DNA of 57,926 nucleotides from Parachlamydiaceae bacterium (GCA_013813265.1 JACCRY010000027.1:1-57926); one strand, 5' to 3'. Positions 35,911 through 45,071 are shown, counted from the first letter of the stretch. Notes: generated by a model from the sequence alone, not told the origin. A program made the numbers and translations.

Positions 35911-36321
35911 TTATTGTCTGCTGCCACTATTGTTAAATAAGGACTGTCTGTTATTCTTTAGGTAATCTTCGTACTTTTTAGAATGTATTTCTATTGAACC
36001 ATCTTGGCTTAAATTAACTTCAAACAAATTGCCCCAGCCATCACGAGTTATACTATCCACGTTGTTGACTAAAGGTGAATTTGTGGCAACATCTAACCAT
36101 TGGCCAGGAATGTTTGAAAGAAAGCTTGGGTCATCGGCAGATTTTAAATTTAAAATTCCTGAAAGTCTTTCCATCGCAAATTTTGTTTTGAAGGCTTTTC
36201 CTTCGTCTAAAGTCGACGCGTAACGGTATCCTAAAACGCCTAAGAGCAAAGAAATGATCGAGAGAACGATCATCATTTCGATGAGGGTAAAAAAACGAGT
36301 TTTTATCTTTTTGACTTTCAT
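35911..36321 (-). CDS. gspG: type II secretion major pseudopilin, GspG-like
   Basis: 136 aa. The prepilin signature is RFFTLIEMMIVLSIISLLLG; F after the cleavage site and E at +5 are present. The GspG hallmark near the C-terminus is TRDGWGNLFEV (compare DPWGNPY). First of the four-gene operon. No gspD, E or F gene is in the window; in chlamydiae the system is split or located elsewhere. Confidence 0.82.
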   Translation of the reverse strand: MKVKKIKTRFFTLIEMMIVLSIISLLLGVLGYRYASTLDEGKAFKTKFAMERLSGILNLKSADDPSFLSNIPGQWLDVATNSPLVNNVDSITRDGWGNLFEVNLSQDGSIEIHSKKYEDYLKNNRQSLFNNSGSRQ

Positions 36322-36524
36322 TATAATCCTATTATTTTTTTATTTTTAACGTTGCTGAGGGAAAACAAATTTTTCCATGCTTTCATTATAGCAAATCTGG
36401 GATATATTTTAAATCAAAAAATGATAATGATTGCAAAAGGAAATTTTATCACTTTCCTTAGGATGTAATTTATGCTAACAATAAAATACATTGGTTAATA
36501 GACCTAATTTAAAGGAGTTCCCAT

Positions 36525-36737
36525 ATGAAACATAAAAAAAAGCGAGATCCGGATGATCCTAAACCGCTAAATTTTGATCGTGATCAAGAAAAAGGACCCA
36601 GTGATCATTTAAAAAAACCTTTTATGACCCCTGAGGAAGAAAGAGGGGATAATGAAGACGATCAATACTACGATGAAGAAGAAACTTTAAGCCCGGAAGA
36701 AACGAAAATACGTAAAGAAGAAGATGACCTCAAATAG
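36525..36737 (+). CDS. small highly charged hypothetical protein
   Basis: 70 aa: a basic start (MKHKKKRDPDDPKP) followed by an acidic, disordered-looking remainder. AAAGGAG precedes the ATG at good spacing, which supports translation. No domain is recognised. It sits between the pseudopilin operon and gpsA. Confidence 0.6.
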   Translation: MKHKKKRDPDDPKPLNFDRDQEKGPSDHLKKPFMTPEEERGDNEDDQYYDEEETLSPEETKIRKEEDDLK

Positions 36738-36882
36738 AAAAGTTCATCTTAAGACTTTACATCTCTTCAATAGTGGCAAAACACAGGAGATATGTTTGTA
36801 TAAGCCAGTTCATAGTGACTTTCGCATCCTACTTCTGCTATAGTAGATATTCGTTCGCTATAACAAACGCATAAGGAATTTT

Positions 36883-37881
36883 ATGAAAATTGCAGTTTTA
36901 GGGGCGGGGAGCTGGGGATTTTGTCTTGCTTCACTTTTGGCCGCGAAGGGGTACGAAACCGTTTCTTGGACAACAAAAAAGGACTTAGCAGAAAAGTTAA
37001 GTACAAGTCGGCAACACCCTTTTTTGCCCCAACATCGATCTGTTGGAAACATGAGTTTTACGAGTGATCTTAAAGAAGCTCTGGATAATATTGATCTTAT
37101 TGTTGAATCTGTGACTTCGGCAGGAGTTCGTTCTGTTTTTGAACAGGTTAAAAGCTTTGGAGTGCCGACCTGTCCTATTGTTGTAACTTCTAAGGGGATC
37201 GAGCAGAATACCGATCTCATTTTACCAGATGTTATTGTAGAAGTATTGGGGGAAGAAGTTCGTGAACGTGTAGGTCTTCTTACGGGCCCTAGCTTTGCGC
37301 AGGAGGTCATTCTCGGATTGCCTGCTTCAGTTGTAGGAAGCTGCTTTTCTAAAGAAACGCTTCAATTCATTTGCGAGACTTTTACTACAGATAATTTTAG
37401 AGTGTATCCCAATCCTGACATTTATGGCGCCGCTTATGGCGGAGCTTTAAAAAATGTCATTGCCATCGCCTGCGGAATTTCAGACGGTCTTAAGCTAGGA
37501 GCTAGTTCTAGGGCTGCACTGATGACTAGGGGACTTCATGAAGTTTGCAAATTGACGATTGCACTCGGCTGTAATCCTGAAACTCTTAACGGCCTTTCCG
37601 GTATGGGTGATTTTGTTTTGACCTGCAATTCTCCGATGAGCCGCAATTTCCGCTTTGGAATGCTTTTAGCTGAAGGGATGTCGCCGAAAGAAGCAGAGAA
37701 AAAGATTGAAATGGTTGTCGAAGGGGTATATACATCCATATCAGCACTGCAACTAAGCAAAAAGTATCATGTTGCAATGCCAATAACAGAAACTATTGGA
37801 TTGATACTGTCTGAAAAAATGACTCCTTTAAATGCTGTCAGAGCGTTGATGCAGCGGTCCATAAAAGAAGAAATTTTATAA
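36883..37881 (+). CDS. gpsA: glycerol-3-phosphate dehydrogenase [NAD(P)+]
   Basis: 332 aa, full length. N-terminal Rossmann motif AVLGAGSWGFCLASLLA (about 4-20), substrate region VVTSKGIE, TGPSFAQEV, the catalytic Lys in AYGGALKNVIAIA and the C-terminal LSGMGDFVLTC. It reduces dihydroxyacetone phosphate to glycerol-3-phosphate for phospholipid synthesis in the cytoplasm. AAGGA precedes the ATG. The nnrD/E gene follows after 9 bp, so they are probably one unit. Confidence 0.95.
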   Translation: MKIAVLGAGSWGFCLASLLAAKGYETVSWTTKKDLAEKLSTSRQHPFLPQHRSVGNMSFTSDLKEALDNIDLIVESVTSAGVRSVFEQVKSFGVPTCPIVVTSKGIEQNTDLILPDVIVEVLGEEVRERVGLLTGPSFAQEVILGLPASVVGSCFSKETLQFICETFTTDNFRVYPNPDIYGAAYGGALKNVIAIACGISDGLKLGASSRAALMTRGLHEVCKLTIALGCNPETLNGLSGMGDFVLTCNSPMSRNFRFGMLLAEGMSPKEAEKKIEMVVEGVYTSISALQLSKKYHVAMPITETIGLILSEKMTPLNAVRALMQRSIKEEIL

Positions 37882-37890
37882 TGTGAGCTT

Positions 37891-39414
37891 ATGAAAGTTA
37901 TCACCTCACAACAAATGCATCATCTTGAGGCACAGGCCTATAGGGATGGTTCTTCCGAATTCGACTTTATGGAAGAAGCCGGAAGCGGCATTGCTTTGGT
38001 TGCGCATGACTACATTGAATCTCATTATATGGACCACACAATATTATTGATGTGTGGTAAGGGGAATAATGCTGGAGATGCCTATGTTGCAGGAATTCAT
38101 CTTTTACATCTTGAATATGATGTCATTGCGTATCAATTTGTTCCAATCGATGACTGTACTAGCCTTTGTCAGTCGAATTATAAGCGTTTTATAGATGAAG
38201 GTGGCAGAGTTTTGAGCATCGATTCACCTGAGGAATTTGTGCTTCCTGCCAAAGGGCTAATTCTCGATGGTTTACTTGGAACCGGATTCTCGGGGAAAAT
38301 CACGGACCCTTTTGAAACGATCATCCAAAAAATCAATAATTCCGGACTTCCTATCATTGCAATCGATATTCCTTCGGGGTTAAATGGATCCGATGGAAAA
38401 GCTCAAGAAGACAATAAAAGCATCATCGCGACAGAAACAGCATTTTTAGGACTTCCAAAAATCGGATTTTTCTTGTTGGATGGTTGGAATAGCGTCGGAA
38501 AATTGCGTTACGTCGACTTTGGCCTTCCAAAGCAATACATTAACGAATCCGAAACGGAAATGATTATGCTAACGAAGGACGATGTCTCCTCTTTTCTTCC
38601 AAAAATTGTTCGCAATCGTCACAAGTATGAAGCCGGTTATGTGATTGGTCTGGCAGGATCCCCCGGAATGCCCGGAGCAGCCCTTCTTGCTTCAGATGCT
38701 GCTTTGCACGGGGGTGCGGGAATAGTGCGTCTTTTACATCCTCAAGGCATGGAAGCTGAGCTGGCTTCAAGTCAACATGAGCTGATAAAGGTTCCTTTTG
38801 CTCACTCAGATGCCCAAAAAGTCATCGATCTCATGAATGAAGCCTCTGCTGTTTTTATTGGACCGGGGATTGGAAGAACTCCTGAGACCTTTGCCCTTAT
38901 AAAAAAGGTTCTTCCTGCCCTGCAGATTCCATGTGTGATCGATGCTGATGCTTTGTTTTTTTTAGCGAGCAATGAAGGGCGAAATATCAAATTGCCAGAA
39001 CAAACAATTTTGACTCCACATCATGGTGAGATGAATAGGCTTCTAGGAATTGAAGGGCCTGCTCCGGCTTTAACTATGGACTATCTTAAACGCTGTAAGG
39101 ATTTTACAGCAAATAGGCGTGTGACGCTCCTACTTAAAGGTGGACCTTCTTTCATTATACATCATGATGAACCGTTCTATGTCTCTCCTCATGGAGATCC
39201 AGGCATGGCGACAGCAGGAAGTGGAGATATTCTCACAGGGCTTGTGGCCGCTCTTTTAGCTCAGAAGCTAACACCGTTAAAAGCAGCAATTTTAGGCTGC
39301 TTTATTCATGGGGTTTCCGGAGAATATGCAGCATTAGAGCTAACCTCATACTGTATGACCGCATCTGATATAATGTACCGTTTTCCTGAAGGCTTTCTTC
39401 TTGATGAGACCTGA
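37891..39414 (+). CDS. nnr: bifunctional NAD(P)H-hydrate epimerase / ADP-dependent dehydratase
   Basis: 507 aa. Residues 1-210 are the YjeF_N epimerase (GKGNNAGDAYVAG; ILDGLLGTGFSG; AIDIPSGLNG). Residues 225-505 are the YjeF_C dehydratase (AGSPGMPGAALLASDAALHG; VIDADALFFLA; LTPHHGEMNRLLG; and the nucleotide loop ATAGSGDILTGLVAALLAQ). The enzyme repairs damaged NADH/NADPH hydrates. Fused nnrE-nnrD is the common bacterial form. Confidence 0.95.
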   Translation: MKVITSQQMHHLEAQAYRDGSSEFDFMEEAGSGIALVAHDYIESHYMDHTILLMCGKGNNAGDAYVAGIHLLHLEYDVIAYQFVPIDDCTSLCQSNYKRFIDEGGRVLSIDSPEEFVLPAKGLILDGLLGTGFSGKITDPFETIIQKINNSGLPIIAIDIPSGLNGSDGKAQEDNKSIIATETAFLGLPKIGFFLLDGWNSVGKLRYVDFGLPKQYINESETEMIMLTKDDVSSFLPKIVRNRHKYEAGYVIGLAGSPGMPGAALLASDAALHGGAGIVRLLHPQGMEAELASSQHELIKVPFAHSDAQKVIDLMNEASAVFIGPGIGRTPETFALIKKVLPALQIPCVIDADALFFLASNEGRNIKLPEQTILTPHHGEMNRLLGIEGPAPALTMDYLKRCKDFTANRRVTLLLKGGPSFIIHHDEPFYVSPHGDPGMATAGSGDILTGLVAALLAQKLTPLKAAILGCFIHGVSGEYAALELTSYCMTASDIMYRFPEGFLLDET

Positions 39415-39429
39415 GGTGAACAGCCAATT

Positions 39430-39614
39430 TGTAACTGGACAGTCCGATGCCTAGCTGGCTAAGGTGCATAATTTCAGGAAAAGCGTTTCACTTTATTGAG
39501 ATAGTGCTTCTGAGTCTGAGGAAAGTTCCTTAGGATTAATTAATTTACGTGAAGCTATGCTTTTCCTGAGGTTATGCATCTTAGCCAGCTCTGCATCGGA
39601 ATGTTCCAGTTACA
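39430..39614. repeat. 185-bp inverted-repeat element, family C
   Basis: The arms 39430-39491 and 39549-39614 pair at most positions (start TGTAACTGGA, core AGCTGGCTAAG and TCAGGAAAAGC). A smaller AGGAA/TTCCT hairpin lies in the centre. It fills the gap between two convergent genes, so it could act as a two-way terminator as well as being a mobile palindrome. Confidence 0.82.
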
Positions 39615-39645
39615 GGATCTTCTCTGGCCTCTGTTTTTCAAAACT

Positions 39646-39870
39646 TTATTGGAAACTTTTTAGCAAGCTTTGGTATCCACGTAGGCATCGTTCTTTAAAA
39701 AAGTTAGCATCTGCGAAAATTTTAGCTTGAGCATGATAAGCGTAAACCTCAAACGGATCTGCAATTGAATTTTGCCCGTTCACAGCATTTTGAAATACTT
39801 CTTCTGCAATCATTTCTATAACTTGCTCATCGGTGAGATCAGGGACTTTCTTTTTAGTGTTTTTCGACAT
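39646..39870 (-). CDS. small hypothetical protein
   Basis: About 74 aa from the ATG at 39870, which has AAGGA upstream; an in-frame ATG 10 codons earlier has none. It begins MSKNTKKKVPDLTDEQVIEM. It is helical and charged, with no recognised domain or membrane segment. Confidence 0.6.
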   Translation of the reverse strand: MSKNTKKKVPDLTDEQVIEMIAEEVFQNAVNGQNSIADPFEVYAYHAQAKIFADANFFKERCLRGYQSLLKSFQ

Positions 39871-39985
39871 ATTTTTCCTTGGAAAGTGCTCAATTAACAT
39901 TCCTCATCCTACCTGGAGTTTTGCACTCTTTTCAATTTATGTCAAAAATGTTTTGCGCACAAGAAATGCCCCCAAATTAATATAA

Positions 39986-40639
39986 CTAATGAAGGAATCG
40001 AATAGCATCGGAAAGATTGTTAATTTGCTTTGCAAGTTTTTGGACACTTTCCATTTGGTTTTTGTCATTTATTTGGGGTATATTGCCATGCTGAATTTCT
40101 TCAACTTCATCCCACCCCTCTTCTATTATTTTTGTAAGAAAATAGGAATCTATTTCAAGCTTATTTTCTTTCAGCATCTCTTTAAATTGAAAAGAGTTTA
40201 GTTCTGATACACATTTTTCCACATCTAGTTTACCCTCATCGTCTATATATAATTTTGCCCAAGAGGAAATAGTTTTTGAAAGAACATTTACCATTACTTG
40301 TTCTTCATTTATGGGTTTAATTGTTTTAGTTGTGTTTCCTAATCGAACATTTTTTTTTACTTCGTCTTTTATAATGATCTGAAATAAGTTTATTTTTTTT
40401 TCGATCACTTCATTTCGTATTTTCGTCTTAACGCTGGTAACATTTTTTGACAGCAACATTTTGCCAATTGCTTCTGTGCTAACAAATCCTCTTCCCGAAA
40501 AGGCTAGTTTTATTTTTTGCCATATCCTACCCAACCCTTCCGATTTAGTGTAATTAACGATATCCTCTACGGTTAGCGGATTTACGGCGTAATTAGCCTT
40601 TCCTATTGCTTCATGAAAACTATTATCAGTATTTGCCAT
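39986..40639 (-). CDS. hypothetical protein, possible secreted effector
   Basis: About 217 aa from the ATG at 40639, which has AGGGGG upstream. Soluble, helical, lysine- and isoleucine-rich (VEDIVNYTKSEGLGRIWQKI; KMLLSKNVTSVKTKIRNEV). No family is recognised. The very AT-rich leader and lack of housekeeping similarity fit a lineage-specific protein; an effector role is a guess only. Confidence 0.6.
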   Translation of the reverse strand: MANTDNSFHEAIGKANYAVNPLTVEDIVNYTKSEGLGRIWQKIKLAFSGRGFVSTEAIGKMLLSKNVTSVKTKIRNEVIEKKINLFQIIIKDEVKKNVRLGNTTKTIKPINEEQVMVNVLSKTISSWAKLYIDDEGKLDVEKCVSELNSFQFKEMLKENKLEIDSYFLTKIIEEGWDEVEEIQHGNIPQINDKNQMESVQKLAKQINNLSDAIRFLH

Positions 40640-40824
40640 GGTTTCCCCCTGTAATATATATAATTTATATTCCTTTATAAACAGATCAGGATAAATGAAC
40701 ATTTCTAACTTTATAATAAAGTATAATAAATTAATTTGACAAGATAATATTTTTTAAATTGAGTTAAAACGCCCTTTAATTAGGTAGTGTAATTTAAAAA
40801 ATTAAGAGTCCATGCTAACTAGTT

Positions 40825-40852
40825 ATGGCAATATATTTATGGCAATATATTT
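40825..40852. repeat. 14-bp tandem repeat in the Inc-like gene leader
   Basis: ATGGCAATATATTT occurs twice without a gap, followed by ATTGACT, about 80 bp upstream of the ATG at 40933. It may affect promoter spacing. Confidence 0.8.
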
Positions 40853-40932
40853 ATTGACTTTTAATAGTTTAAATAGTAATATTAAATGTGGGCTTTAATT
40901 TAAATAAGCTCAAATAAACAAAAGGGGTTTTT

Positions 40933-41508
40933 ATGAGCTCTTGTATTCCAGAAAGTTTTACTGAAAAATTTGAAAGTGTGAAGGAATTTGCATCAGCAGC
41001 GTACACCAAATGTGTGCCTAACTTCATGCAAGAAGCGCACTCGAATGTAAAAAAAATGTCGAGAAATGACTTAACTAGTCTCGCTCTAAAAGTAGTTGGT
41101 GCGGCAATAGCAGCTTGCCTTATCGCTTCTATAGCAGGCACTGGGGGAGGTATTGCTATTGCAATTGGTGCCGTAGTTGCAATTGGGGTGTTTTATTATT
41201 GTGGCAGACCTGAAGCAAAATCAGTTGACACTGAAGAAATGGCCTCGGGTGTCAAGCGTCATTCAAAAAAGCACAAAAAACATTCTCATAAGAAAGGGGT
41301 AGAAAAAGAAAAACCTGTTAAGAACGATGGACAACCAAAAATTGATCAGTATTTTTCGAAAGTTAGCGTGCAGAAAGAAAAGGTTGAAGAAAAGAACAAT
41401 GGAGCTATCGAAAAAAGCGATAAACAGCAAAAATTAGAAAAATATTTTCAGAAATTAGAAGTGAAAGCAGATAAAAAAGAAGTCGAAACAATTGAGATTA
41501 AGGTTTAG
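40933..41508 (+). CDS. Inc-like membrane protein with two PIP-box-like motifs
   Basis: 191 aa. A two-lobed hydrophobic hairpin (about 49-90: LALKVVGAAIAACLIASIAG, a Gly turn, then IAIAIGAVVAIGVFYY) is the usual mark of chlamydial inclusion membrane proteins. The cytosol-facing tail has a lysine/histidine patch (KRHSKKHKKHSHKK, 108-121) and two copies of Q-x-x-[IL]-x-x-Y-F: QPKIDQYF (134-141) and QQKLEKYF (165-172). These match the eukaryotic PCNA-interacting (PIP) consensus. RBS AAGGGG. Its stop interlocks with the rnhB stop (4-bp overlap, convergent). Confidence 0.7.
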   Translation: MSSCIPESFTEKFESVKEFASAAYTKCVPNFMQEAHSNVKKMSRNDLTSLALKVVGAAIAACLIASIAGTGGGIAIAIGAVVAIGVFYYCGRPEAKSVDTEEMASGVKRHSKKHKKHSHKKGVEKEKPVKNDGQPKIDQYFSKVSVQKEKVEEKNNGAIEKSDKQQKLEKYFQKLEVKADKKEVETIEIKV

Positions 41509-42194
41509 CTGCTATAACTGGTGGACGTTGCTATTGGAAGGTCTTTAGCAACGTTCGCATTTTCTAGCACTGGTGCAAATGAAAAACGGTGTATGGAGAT
41601 AGGACCATGGACTTTTAGTGCGGAAAGATGCTGGGGAGTGCTATAGCCTTTATGCGAATCAAATCCGTAGTCTGGCCAAATTTCATGAAATTCTCTCATC
41701 AAGCGATCGCGCGTTTCTTTAGCAATGATAGAGGCCGCGGCAATTGATAAGGATTTCGCATCCCCACCTATAATCTTGGTGGATGATAAGTTCCCATAAG
41801 AGAAAGGCATGCCGTCGACGAGCAACATTTCAGGTTCAATTTGCAAGGCCGTGACAGCCCTTTTCATTGCCACCAGTGTTGCGTGATAGATATTTAATTG
41901 ATCGATTTCTTGGGAAGAGGCGATGCCAATTCCGTAGCTTACACGACTATCTGAAGTTAATTTTTCAAAGAGCGTTAGGCGTTGGGCGGCTGATAACTTT
42001 TTGCTATCGTCTATGCCAATGAATTTGTTGTTGGCTGGAAGAATACAAGCGGCCGCAACAACAGGTCCTGCAAGAGGCCCACGACCGGCTTCATCAACCC
42101 CCGCAATGACTTTAAAGCCTTGCTTTCGAAAAGTCTTATCGAAGGAGAGAAGCTCGACAAAACGAAGCTCTCTACCTTCTTTTTTAGACTCCAA
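41505..42194 (-). CDS. rnhB: ribonuclease HII
   Basis: 229 aa. AGVDEAGRGPLAGPVVAA supplies the first Asp-Glu pair; later motifs are GIDDSKKLS, the central VDGMPF and AAASIIAKETRDRLM. It removes RNA from RNA/DNA hybrids and single ribonucleotides from DNA. It lies directly after rplS as in Chlamydia. In Chlamydia gmk follows; here the Inc-like gene interrupts that order. Confidence 0.95.
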   Translation of the reverse strand: MESKKEGRELRFVELLSFDKTFRKQGFKVIAGVDEAGRGPLAGPVVAAACILPANNKFIGIDDSKKLSAAQRLTLFEKLTSDSRVSYGIGIASSQEIDQLNIYHATLVAMKRAVTALQIEPEMLLVDGMPFSYGNLSSTKIIGGDAKSLSIAAASIIAKETRDRLMREFHEIWPDYGFDSHKGYSTPQHLSALKVHGPISIHRFSFAPVLENANVAKDLPIATSTSYSS

Positions 42195-42197
42195 TTC

Positions 42198-42650
42198 TCA
42201 ATTCTCGTTCGATGCTTCTACAGTTTGTACTGCTTCGCTGTTTGACGATTGAGACTTGCTAGGTTTAGCTGAATTTGTTTTAGAAACAGCTTTACGGCTT
42301 CTGAAAAGAGGTTTAACTTTAGAAGCTTTACCTGAAGTACCACGTAGGTAGTAAAGTTTACTACGACGGACCGATCCTTCCTGAAGAACTTCAATTTTTG
42401 CAATACGAGGACTATGGAGCAAGAAAACTCTTTCCATGCCTTCGCCACAAGCAATCCGGTGAACAGAGAAAGTCTCTGACAATCCGGCGCCTTTACGAGC
42501 AATGACAGTGCCTTTAAACGCTTGAACGCGCTCTTTTTCCCCTTCAAGAATTCTTGTGTGGACAACAATGGTATCGCCGACGCGGAAATCGCAAATCTCT
42601 GCCTTCAACTGATCTTTTTCTAGCTTTTGAATAATATTAGCTCTGTTCAT
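42198..42650 (-). CDS. rplS: 50S ribosomal protein L19 (bL19)
   Basis: 150 aa. The L19 core is clear (FRVGDTIVVHTRILEGEKER; AFKGTVIARKGAGLSETFSV; KLYYLRGTSGKASK). The protein has a C-terminal extension of about 35 Ser/Lys/Asn-rich residues beyond the usual 115. Between trmD and rnhB as in other Chlamydiae. Confidence 0.96.
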   Translation of the reverse strand: MNRANIIQKLEKDQLKAEICDFRVGDTIVVHTRILEGEKERVQAFKGTVIARKGAGLSETFSVHRIACGEGMERVFLLHSPRIAKIEVLQEGSVRRSKLYYLRGTSGKASKVKPLFRSRKAVSKTNSAKPSKSQSSNSEAVQTVEASNEN

Positions 42651-42657
42651 GATGACT

Positions 42658-43353
42658 CTAGTCTCCTAAATGGTTTAATAAATCGGGCCGCACGCGCATT
42701 GTTTTTTCCATTGCTTGCGTTCTGCGCCACTTTGCGATCTCCTGATGGTTGCCACCGCACAACACTTCAGGCACCGGTATTCCCTTAAAAATCTTCGGCT
42801 GCGTATAGTGTGGACAATCTAAAATTCCAACACCCGCAGCGTCCAGCTCAAATGAGTCCTCACTGGCTGCGCGTTCATGTCCCAAAACTTCCGGAATAAA
42901 TCGGGTTATGGCTTCAACTACGACAATTCCAGCTGCACACCCGCTCATGAGAACATAATCGCCAATGCTGATCTCTTCGATCTCTTCCGTCTCTAAAACG
43001 CGCTGATCAATTCCTTCATAGTGACCACAAAGGAAGATCAGGTGAGGCTCTTGTGCCAATTCTCGACATTTAGAAGCCGTAAGCACTTTACCTTGTGGAG
43101 ATAGGTAGATGACCTTAGCTTTCGGGACCCTGACGCTGTCAATTGCAGCGCAAATCGGCTCAGCCATCATCACCATTCCCGGTCCACCGCCATAAGGACG
43201 ATCATCGACCTTACGGTGCTTGTTATCAGCAAAATCTCGAATATCGACAAGATTGATCTCTAATAGCCCCCGCTGCCGCGCTCTTTTGATGATACTCTCA
43301 TCAAAAGGGCTTCGGAAGTACGATGGAAATAGCGATAGAATGTCGATATGCAT
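42658..43353 (-). CDS. trmD: tRNA (guanine-N1)-methyltransferase
   Basis: 231 aa SPOUT enzyme that makes m1G37. Knot motifs: YLSPQGKVLTASKCRELA, LCGHYEGIDQRVLE and SIGDYVLMSGCAAGIVVVEA. The last differs from the common LTGGELAA form. A substrate-binding segment RKVDDRPYGGGPGMVM is present. The operon position rpsP-trmD-rplS is conserved. Confidence 0.95.
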   Translation of the reverse strand: MHIDILSLFPSYFRSPFDESIIKRARQRGLLEINLVDIRDFADNKHRKVDDRPYGGGPGMVMMAEPICAAIDSVRVPKAKVIYLSPQGKVLTASKCRELAQEPHLIFLCGHYEGIDQRVLETEEIEEISIGDYVLMSGCAAGIVVVEAITRFIPEVLGHERAASEDSFELDAAGVGILDCPHYTQPKIFKGIPVPEVLCGGNHQEIAKWRRTQAMEKTMRVRPDLLNHLGD

Positions 43354-43359
43354 GATAAC

Positions 43360-43695
43360 TTAAGCTGAAGGAGCCTCTTTACGTGCTTTTCGCTTGTCTC
43401 GTTTTTTCGCAAGTTGCGCTAGAGTGCGTTCTGTTTTCCAGCGTACGACACTAGGAGCCACTTTTTGAACTAAGCATTCCACACTTTCTGTCATTTGAGC
43501 ACCCAAAGAAAGCCAATGTTGAATACGGTCAGCTTTAATTGCTAGACTGCGCTCTATTTCAGTTTCATAAGGGTTATACCATCCGAGAGCCTCGAGGTAT
43601 TTGCCATCGCGACGAGCGCGTTCATCCATGACCACGACGCGATATACGGCATGGTTGTTACGGCCTTGTTGCCGAAGTCTAATTGCTAACGCCAT
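43360..43695 (-). CDS. rpsP: 30S ribosomal protein S16 (bS16)
   Basis: 111 aa. Typical S16 sequence (LAIRLRQQGRNNHAVYRVVV; ALGWYNPYE; ADRIQHWLSLGAQMTESV) with a basic C-terminal tail (LAKKRDKRKARKEAPSA). Its start overlaps the 3' end of ffh by 10 bp. Confidence 0.96.
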   Translation of the reverse strand: MALAIRLRQQGRNNHAVYRVVVMDERARRDGKYLEALGWYNPYETEIERSLAIKADRIQHWLSLGAQMTESVECLVQKVAPSVVRWKTERTLAQLAKKRDKRKARKEAPSA

Positions 43696-45014
43696 TGGGA
43701 TCCTCCCATCATCTTTTGTAGTTGTTTCATATTTGGCATATTTTTAAAAAGCTGTTTAGCTTGTTTAAACATTTTTGCAAGCTTATTAACATCATCAATT
43801 GTCGTACCGCTTCCCTTTGCAATCCTTTTGCGACGTGGAACCGAAAGCTCTTGCTCCTCAGAACGCTCACGAGGGGTCATCGACTGGATAATCGCCGTTG
43901 CTTTAAAAAAATCCTTCTCATTGACATCTAAGTCTTTAAGCTGTCCCATTCCGGGTAACATGCCCATCAGGCTTTTGAGTGAGCCCATTTTCTTGATCAT
44001 TTGCAGTTGACCAAGAAAGTCATCATACGTGAAAGTCGCTGTACGCAGCTTCTGCTCTAGCTTCTTAGCATCTTCTTCGTTTATATGCTCTTCAGCTTTC
44101 TTAACAAGGTTGATCGTGTCGCCCATTCCGAGGATACGATCTGCCATTGAAGCAGGATTAAATAGCTGCAGATCTTCAACTTTTTCTCCGTTACTTTCAA
44201 ATTTCAACGGCTTGCCAGTGACTTCACGGATAGAAATCGCAGCGCCCCCACGGGTGTTACCATCAAGCATTGTAAGGACAGAGCCGGTGATAGCAATTCT
44301 TTTATTGAATTCTGCCGCCACGTTTACGGCGTCTTGTCCAGTCGCAGCATTAGCCACAAAAAGAACTTCCGCCGGATTGGAAATCTCTTTAATTTTTTCG
44401 AGCTGTACCATCAGCTCTTCGTCGATATGCAGGCGACCGGCCGTATCGAAGATTAGCAGATCGTGTTGGCCATTTTTAGCTTTTTCTAAAGCAGCTCGAA
44501 CGACCTTGATAGGGTCTTTCTCGTCCGGAATGCTAAAGACCGGAACATCGATCTGCGCAGCGAGCTTGTGCAGTTGTTCAATTGCTGCAGGACGTTGTAA
44601 ATCGCAAGCTACAAGTAAGGGCTTTTTGCAATCACCTTTTTTTTGCAGATAACGTGCTAGCTTCACACACAGCGTAGTTTTACCGGAGCCTTGTAGGCCG
44701 CACATTAAAAAGACAGAAGGTTTTTGGCTCATGTCGAGCTTAGCCTCTTCCCCACCCATAAGTTGCACGAGCTCGTCATGGACTACTTTAATAAATTGCT
44801 GCCCAGGGGTAACTGATTTGATGACGTTGTCACCTACGGCTTTTTCCTTGATCCGCTTAACGAGTTCCTTGGCGACACTATAGTTGACGTCAGCATCTAA
44901 AAGTGCCAGTCGTACTTCGCTTACAGCATCGGCAATATTAGCGTCTGTGAGTTTCTTCTGACCAGACAGCTTGGAGATTAATCCATACATCTTTTCTGTT
45001 AATGTTCCGAACAT
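43686..45014 (-). CDS. ffh: signal recognition particle protein Ffh
   Basis: 442 aa with N, G and M domains. G1 GLQGSGKTTLCVKLA, G3 DTAGRLH, and the M-domain RNA-binding segment RIAKGSGTTIDDVNKL. The G4 position reads TMLDGNTRGGAA where most bacteria have TKLDGDARGGAA, so the guanine-contacting Lys is Met. Ffh binds 4.5S RNA and targets nascent membrane proteins with FtsY. No 4.5S RNA gene was noticed here. Confidence 0.95.
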   Translation of the reverse strand: MFGTLTEKMYGLISKLSGQKKLTDANIADAVSEVRLALLDADVNYSVAKELVKRIKEKAVGDNVIKSVTPGQQFIKVVHDELVQLMGGEEAKLDMSQKPSVFLMCGLQGSGKTTLCVKLARYLQKKGDCKKPLLVACDLQRPAAIEQLHKLAAQIDVPVFSIPDEKDPIKVVRAALEKAKNGQHDLLIFDTAGRLHIDEELMVQLEKIKEISNPAEVLFVANAATGQDAVNVAAEFNKRIAITGSVLTMLDGNTRGGAAISIREVTGKPLKFESNGEKVEDLQLFNPASMADRILGMGDTINLVKKAEEHINEEDAKKLEQKLRTATFTYDDFLGQLQMIKKMGSLKSLMGMLPGMGQLKDLDVNEKDFFKATAIIQSMTPRERSEEQELSVPRRKRIAKGSGTTIDDVNKLAKMFKQAKQLFKNMPNMKQLQKMMGGSQWR

Positions 45015-45071
45015 AAATTCCTGCGCGCCTTTAAATCGTAAAGTCTAACGACCAACATGATACTTAAAAAG

